From Actinospineispora eucalypti (lineage in GTDB: Bacteria; Actinomycetota; Actinomycetes; Mycobacteriales; Pseudonocardiaceae), in NCBI GenBank assembly GCA_014208095.1, contig JACHMT010000002.1:682001-746000 (forward strand): a DNA stretch of 64,000 nucleotides. The letters run 5' to 3'. Under the pieces are notes generated by a model. It did not search any database. It saw nothing but the letters and a program-made list of their open reading frames with translations, and was not told where the DNA came from. This document shows positions 60,131-64,000 of this stretch, in pieces (the first letter of the stretch is position 1; each line of letters begins with the position of its first letter). The position numbers were made by a program, and so were the translations under genes.

Positions 60131-61591
60131 ATGGATGTATCGCCTAGCTCGGGTGCCAAGCTCGCCGCCCGGGTTGCCCGCCAGATCGAGGCCGAGGTCA
60201 TCGCGGCGGGCTGGCCGGTCGGCCAGATTTTCGGTTCCGAGGCCGAGCTGATGGCGCGCTTCCAGGTCAGCCGATCGGTGTTGCGCGAGGCGATCCGCCT
60301 GGTCGAGCACCACCGGGTGGCGGTGATGCGGCGCGGGCCGGCCGGCGGGCTGGTCGTGCAGGCCCCGGACGCGCTGCCCTCGGCCCAGGCCCTGGTCATC
60401 TACCTGGCCCACGCGCACACCACCATCGACGACCTGATCAGTGCACGGCTCGTGCTGGAGCCGGCGACCGCCGCGATGGTCGCCCGCACGGTGACCGACA
60501 ACGGGATCGCGCGGCTGCGCGCCGCGTTGGAACGCGAGGCAACCCCGCCGGATTTCCCCGGCTTGGAGCTGTTGGACGTCTCCGACGAGCTGCACGTGCT
60601 GCTCGGCGAGCTCTCCGGCAATCCGGTGCTGGCCCTGTTCATCGAGGTGCTCACGCTGCTCACCAGGCAGCACACCGAGGCCCGGACGGGCGGGCGAGCG
60701 GTGAGCGAGCAGGCCTCCGAGGCGGCCCGCAGGACGCACCGGGCCATTGTGGAGGCCACCGCCAGCCGGGACGTCACCCGCGCGGAGCAGCTGCTCGCCG
60801 CGCACCTGAGCGCCCTGGGCATGTGGCTGCGTGAGGATGTCCAGCAGAACGGCCACCTGCGCCAAGCCGGCGGGGTGGCCGCCGGCAGCCGGCACAACCA
60901 GCTCAAGCTGGCCGAGGTGGTCGCCGACCGGATCCAGCGCAACATCGCCCGGGAGATGCTCGCCGAGGGCGACCTGATCGGCACCGAGCAGGAGCTGATG
61001 AACCGGTACGGGATCAGCCGCGCCGTGCTGCGCGAGGCGGTACGCCTGCTGGAGTACCACTCGATCAGCGAAATGCGCCGGGGACCCGCCGGCGGCCTCT
61101 ACGTCACCCGGCCGACCCCGGACGCGAGCATCGAGGCGATCACGCTCTACCTGGAGTACCAGGGCATCGACGCCCAGTCGCTGCGCGCGGTGCGCAACAT
61201 CATCGAGCTGGGCTGCATCGACAGCGTGGTGGCCCGGCGCAACGTGGACGGGGTGGCGCGTCGGCTGCGCGCCACGGTGTGCGCCCGTCCGGCCACACCG
61301 GACGCGATGCTGGAGGAGGTCGGCTTCGAGTTCCACGCCGACCTCGGCCGGCTCACCGGAAACCCGGTGCTCGCGCTGTTCCTGCAGATCGTCACCGCGA
61401 TCACCGCGCGCCTGTTCAACCCGCCGACCGGCGTGGCCTCCGCGCCGGAGCGCCGGGCGTTCGCCAACGAGATCGACCTGGCCCACCGCGGCATCGCCGA
61501 GGCGATCCTGATCGGCGACACGGCGGTGGCCAAGCGCCGCATGATGCTCCACCTGGACTCCGCGCCCGCCGACTGGTGGCAGCTCACCTGA
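60131..61591 (+). CDS. Double GntR/FCD regulator (two complete FadR-type halves)
   Basis: 486 residues. Residues about 14-75 are a winged helix (GSEAELMARFQVSRSVLREAIRLVEHH) with an FCD domain to about 240; residues about 259-330 are a second winged helix (GTEQELMNRYGISRAVLREAVRLLEYH) with an FCD domain to about 480. The two halves share the MRRGPAGGL wing. An ordinary GntR is a dimer of such halves, so this is a built-in pseudo-dimer. Its end overlaps the convergent enoyl-CoA hydratase by 8 bp. Confidence 0.85.
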   Translation: MDVSPSSGAKLAARVARQIEAEVIAAGWPVGQIFGSEAELMARFQVSRSVLREAIRLVEHHRVAVMRRGPAGGLVVQAPDALPSAQALVIYLAHAHTTIDDLISARLVLEPATAAMVARTVTDNGIARLRAALEREATPPDFPGLELLDVSDELHVLLGELSGNPVLALFIEVLTLLTRQHTEARTGGRAVSEQASEAARRTHRAIVEATASRDVTRAEQLLAAHLSALGMWLREDVQQNGHLRQAGGVAAGSRHNQLKLAEVVADRIQRNIAREMLAEGDLIGTEQELMNRYGISRAVLREAVRLLEYHSISEMRRGPAGGLYVTRPTPDASIEAITLYLEYQGIDAQSLRAVRNIIELGCIDSVVARRNVDGVARRLRATVCARPATPDAMLEEVGFEFHADLGRLTGNPVLALFLQIVTAITARLFNPPTGVASAPERRAFANEIDLAHRGIAEAILIGDTAVAKRRMMLHLDSAPADWWQLT

Positions 61592-62354
61592 ACTTGCGGA
61601 ACGCGGCGAGCTTGGCCTGGTGCTCCGACGACGCGATGAGTGCGCTGTTGGCGATCCGGTCCAGGTCCCGGGCGGTGGTCCGGTCGGCGGTGGCGGCCGC
61701 GTCGACCAGCAGCTTGGCCAGGCCGAGCGCCTCCCGGGGTTGCCCCGCCAGGTCCAGTGCGAACTCCCGGACCCGCCGGTCGAACTCGTCCTCCGGGTAG
61801 ACCGCGTGCACCAGCCCGGCGGCGAGCGCCCGCTGCGCGTCCAGGGTCTGGCCGGCCATGGCCACCCACTTCGCCCAGTGCGGGCCGATCAGCCTGGTCA
61901 GCCGGCTGATCCCGCCGGAACCGGGCAGCGCGGCCAGGTTGCGCACCTCGGGCAGGCCGAAGGTGGTCCGCTCGGTGGCGAACCGGAAGTCGCAGCTGGC
62001 CGCCAGCTCCACGCCGATGCCCAGGCACGGCCCCTGGGCGGCCAGGATCACCGGCTTCTCCACCGCCTCGATCCGGTCGAACAGCTCGTGCAGCCCCCGG
62101 TAGGCCCGGCGGAAGTCGCTGCCCCGCACACCGGGGCCGGTGTCCCCGACAGGCAGCGCGGTGATGTCGGCGCCCGCCGTGAAGTACCGCCCCGCCGCGG
62201 TGATCACCAGCGCTCCGGCGTCGTCCCGATCGGCCAACTCGGCCACCGCGGCCCGCAGCCCGTCCAGCATGTCGCCGGTCACCGCGTTGAGCTTCCGGTC
62301 ACGGGTGAGGCGGACGGTGAGCACACCGCCCGCCTCCTCCCGCGCGAAGTTCAC
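61584..62354 (-). CDS. Enoyl-CoA hydratase/isomerase
   Basis: 256 residues of the crotonase fold. RYFTAGADITAL and PCLGIGVELAASCDFRFA carry the oxyanion-hole segments, and the FGLPEVRNLAALPGSGG region has the expected acid. It acts on acyl-CoA in beta-oxidation or a side pathway. GTG start. It overlaps the SDR gene by 4 bp, so they form a pair. Confidence 0.85.
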   Translation of the reverse strand: MNFAREEAGGVLTVRLTRDRKLNAVTGDMLDGLRAAVAELADRDDAGALVITAAGRYFTAGADITALPVGDTGPGVRGSDFRRAYRGLHELFDRIEAVEKPVILAAQGPCLGIGVELAASCDFRFATERTTFGLPEVRNLAALPGSGGISRLTRLIGPHWAKWVAMAGQTLDAQRALAAGLVHAVYPEDEFDRRVREFALDLAGQPREALGLAKLLVDAAATADRTTARDLDRIANSALIASSEHQAKLAAFRKFR

Positions 62355-63121
62355 TTCGGGGGCATGCGGATCGCGCCGTCCAGGCGGATCGTCTCGCCGT
62401 TCATGTAGTCGTTGGTGAGCACCTCGACCGCCATCGAGGCGAACTCGTCCGCCGTGCCCAGCCGGTTCGGGTAGACCACGCTCTGCCCGAGCTGCGCCTT
62501 GAACGCCTCGGCCTTCTCCCCCGTGCCGTAGATCGGGGTGTCGATCAGGCCCGGGGCGATGGTGTTCACCCGGATCCCGTGCCGGGCCAGGTCGCGGGCC
62601 ATCGGCAGGGTCATGCCGACCACGCCGCCCTTGCTGGCCGAGTACGGGGTCTGCCCGATCTGGCCGTCGAAGGCGGCGGCCGATGCGGTGTTCAGGATGG
62701 CGCCGCGCGAGGTGCCGTCCGCGAGTGGTTCGGTCTTGGCCATCGCCGAGGCCGCCAGCCGGGCGCAGTTGTAGCTGCCGACCAGGTTCACCCGGATCAC
62801 GAACTCGAACTGCTCCAGCGGGATCGGGCTCAGGTCCCGGCCGATGATGCGCGCGGCCCGGCCGAGGCCGGCGCTGTTCACCAGCACCCGCAGCGGACCC
62901 ATCTCGGAGGCCGCCTCCACCGCCGCCTGCACCTGCGCCTCGTCGGCCACGTCCGCCTTGACGAAGTCGCCGCCGATCTCCTGGGCGACCGCCTTGCCCG
63001 CCTCCTCGTTCAGGTCGAGCACCACCACCTTCGCGCCACGCCGCGCGAGCAACCGCGAGGTCGCCTCGCCGAGGCCGGAGGCGCCACCCGTGACGATCGC
63101 CGAGGCACCCGAAATGTCCAT
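62351..63121 (-). CDS. SDR, 3-hydroxyacyl-CoA dehydrogenase type II-like
   Basis: 256 residues. TGGASGLG (11-18), NSAG (82-85), Y160 and K164 (YSASK). The pattern with EQFEFVIRVNLVGSYN and MARDLARHGIRVNTIAPGLIDTP matches the HSD10-type hydroxyacyl-CoA dehydrogenases. With the adjacent hydratase it could carry out two steps of a beta-oxidation cycle. ATG at 63119-63121. A CGAACGTTCG palindrome lies upstream. Confidence 0.88.
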   Translation of the reverse strand: MDISGASAIVTGGASGLGEATSRLLARRGAKVVVLDLNEEAGKAVAQEIGGDFVKADVADEAQVQAAVEAASEMGPLRVLVNSAGLGRAARIIGRDLSPIPLEQFEFVIRVNLVGSYNCARLAASAMAKTEPLADGTSRGAILNTASAAAFDGQIGQTPYSASKGGVVGMTLPMARDLARHGIRVNTIAPGLIDTPIYGTGEKAEAFKAQLGQSVVYPNRLGTADEFASMAVEVLTNDYMNGETIRLDGAIRMPPK

Positions 63122-63139
63122 GGCCGAGGATCCTTTCTC

Positions 63140-63149
63140 CGAACGTTCG
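63140..63149. promoter_or_regulatory. Palindrome before the SDR/enoyl-CoA hydratase pair
   Basis: CGAACGTTCG is a perfect 10-bp palindrome, 19 bp upstream of the SDR start, and on the minus strand it is preceded by TTTAA. A TetR or other regulator could bind; no matching copy was found elsewhere in the window. Confidence 0.35.
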
Positions 63150-63382
63150 TTAAACCCGGGTCAGCTCACCACACCCGGCCCGATCTTGCGCGGCGACTCC
63201 CACCGTTGGGCGGCCGGGGTACACCGCTGGGCGCGGACACGCCCTCGGCGCCGCGTCCGTCACACCGGTCGACGTACGTTCGGCGAGAATTTCGTCACGG
63301 CGCGTTAGTTCAGCGCCAGAAATGGGCACCCTCGCGGTGATGCCAACAGGCAGACACGGTGTCGATGTTCCCGGGAGGCCGC

Positions 63383-63856
63383 GTGACCGCGCTGACTTTC
63401 CACGATGTGTTGCCCGCCGACGCGTGGGCACCCCGCCGGGTACGGCACCGCCTGCGCGCCTGGCTCGAGGAGCTGTGCTGGCCGGGCGACGACGCCGACG
63501 ACCTCATCCTGGCGGTCAACGAGGCGGTCTCGAACGTCGTCGACCACGCCTACCCCGCCGACGAGATCGGCTTCGTGTGGGTGGACGCCAGCCTCACCGA
63601 CGCCCCGGACGGCTCGCCCCGGCTGTCCGTGATCGTCGCGGACAACGGCCGGTGGCAGGAGCCGGCCAGCGACCCCGGCTACCGCCAGCGCGGCATCCGG
63701 CTGATGCGCGGGGTGACCGAGTTCCTGCACATCGACGGCGGCCACCGCGGTACCCGGGTGGAGATGACCAGCCAGCCCAGCCAGCGGGTGGACCTGCCCG
63801 ACCCCGCGCCGCTGACCAGCTCGGACGAAGTTTGGCGCAGCACGTCGTCCGCGTGA
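63383..63856 (+). CDS. RsbW-like ATP-binding anti-sigma regulatory kinase
   Basis: 157 residues of the HATPase fold. N box NEAVSNVVDHAY, G1 box in VADNGRWQEP and G2 region RQRGIRLMRG are clear. No histidine kinase H box is present, so it is a stand-alone serine kinase like RsbW or SpoIIAB that binds a sigma factor or an anti-anti-sigma protein. GTG 63383 after GGGAGG is chosen over an upstream GTG at 63359. Confidence 0.85.
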   Translation: MTALTFHDVLPADAWAPRRVRHRLRAWLEELCWPGDDADDLILAVNEAVSNVVDHAYPADEIGFVWVDASLTDAPDGSPRLSVIVADNGRWQEPASDPGYRQRGIRLMRGVTEFLHIDGGHRGTRVEMTSQPSQRVDLPDPAPLTSSDEVWRSTSSA

Positions 63857-63889
63857 GACAAGCCACAGCGGCATCAGTACCCTGGAGAC

Positions 63890-64000
63890 ATGGGACAACG
63901 AGAACACATGACCGTGGTCCCCGCCCTGGTGGGGCTACCGGCCACGGCCGCGCACGACAAGGCACTGGACGCGCATCTGCTCGCTGTGGACCAGGACCCC
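63890..64000 (+). CDS. Partial gene after the RsbW-like kinase
   Basis: An ATG at 63890 with a GGAG site 3-4 bp upstream (or ATG 63908) opens a frame to the edge: MGQREHMTVVPALVGLPATA and on. Only 37 residues are visible, not enough for a domain. By position, an STAS anti-anti-sigma partner of the kinase would be plausible, but no STAS motif is in view. Confidence 0.5.
   Translation, partial: MGQREHMTVVPALVGLPATAAHDKALDAHLLAVDQDP

Noticed and set aside
58235-60131. Siderophore biosynthesis cluster
   Set aside because: Only the isochorismate synthase is present; the neighbours are unrelated.
1-64000. tRNA, rRNA, riboswitch, prophage or insertion sequence
   Set aside because: I looked for conserved arms, transposase-type ORFs with flanking inverted repeats, and integrase genes by eye and found none. 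A covariance-model search would be decisive.

Overview
The window is very GC-rich, dense actinobacterial chromosome. GTG and TTG starts are frequent, 1-8 bp stop/start overlaps are common, and TetR, GntR and MDR-type genes are abundant. Gene content (group 2 sigma factor, DUF5313, VanY/ABC modules under two-component control, mycobacterial-style SDR and enoyl-CoA hydratase pair, stand-alone LigD polymerase domain) fits a soil mycelial actinomycete, most likely Pseudonocardiales (inference; no rRNA or tRNA gene is visible). There is no phage, plasmid, IS or CRISPR signature.

Layout. 1-9.8 kb: a partial membrane protein, a TetR/DUF1345 pair, a CYTH-like protein, a divergent LysR/enol-lactonase pair, a TVP38 membrane protein, RidA, VOC, and an amidohydrolase - alpha/beta hydrolase - FAH operon facing a GntR repressor across an array of 10-bp phased heptamers. 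9.8-21.8 kb: two OmpR/kinase systems around an envelope module (small lipoprotein, M15 peptidase, MacB/FtsX-type ABC transporter), a secreted beta-helix protein, small secreted proteins and a serine-hydrolase relative that has lost its catalytic motifs. An antisense remnant of a response-regulator gene sits beside the M15 gene. 21.8-26.5 kb: an anchored protein of unknown function, gamma-glutamyltransferase, LigD-type polymerase and L-asparaginase.

26.5-32.4 kb is the most unusual stretch. It holds a TetR/P450 pair with twin palindromic operators, a 22-bp repeat array, and a cluster of TetR, a linalool dehydratase/isomerase-family enzyme, a Sco1-like protein with no membrane anchor, a zinc-ADH fragment lacking its NAD domain, and a protein of unknown function. 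An identical-type operator lies before the TetR gene and before the ADH fragment, so the cluster looks like one regulon. 32.4-37.2 kb is a three-subunit molybdenum hydroxylase operon plus a PPOX-fold protein. 37.2-40.9 kb has DUF202 proteins, a decayed formylglycine-generating-enzyme-like gene, a methyltransferase and an AraC regulator.

41-54.7 kb contains two catabolic operons: LLM monooxygenase, hydrolase, acyl-CoA ligase and MDR dehydrogenase (41-45.9 kb), and a Baeyer-Villiger monooxygenase with a hydrolase beside a TetR gene (51.2-54.7 kb). Both share a 22-bp promoter motif (19/22 identical), which suggests one TetR regulon working on a ketone or alcohol substrate. Between them are DUF5313, a sigma factor, a DEAD-box helicase, an APH-like kinase and an SDR. 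54.7-64 kb: metallophosphoesterase, cold-shock-domain protein, PEP-utilizer-type protein without ATP-grasp domain, iron-box-controlled isochorismate synthase, a 57-bp tandem repeat, a small zinc-ribbon protein, a double GntR/FCD regulator, enoyl-CoA hydratase with SDR, and an RsbW-like kinase followed by a partial gene at the edge.
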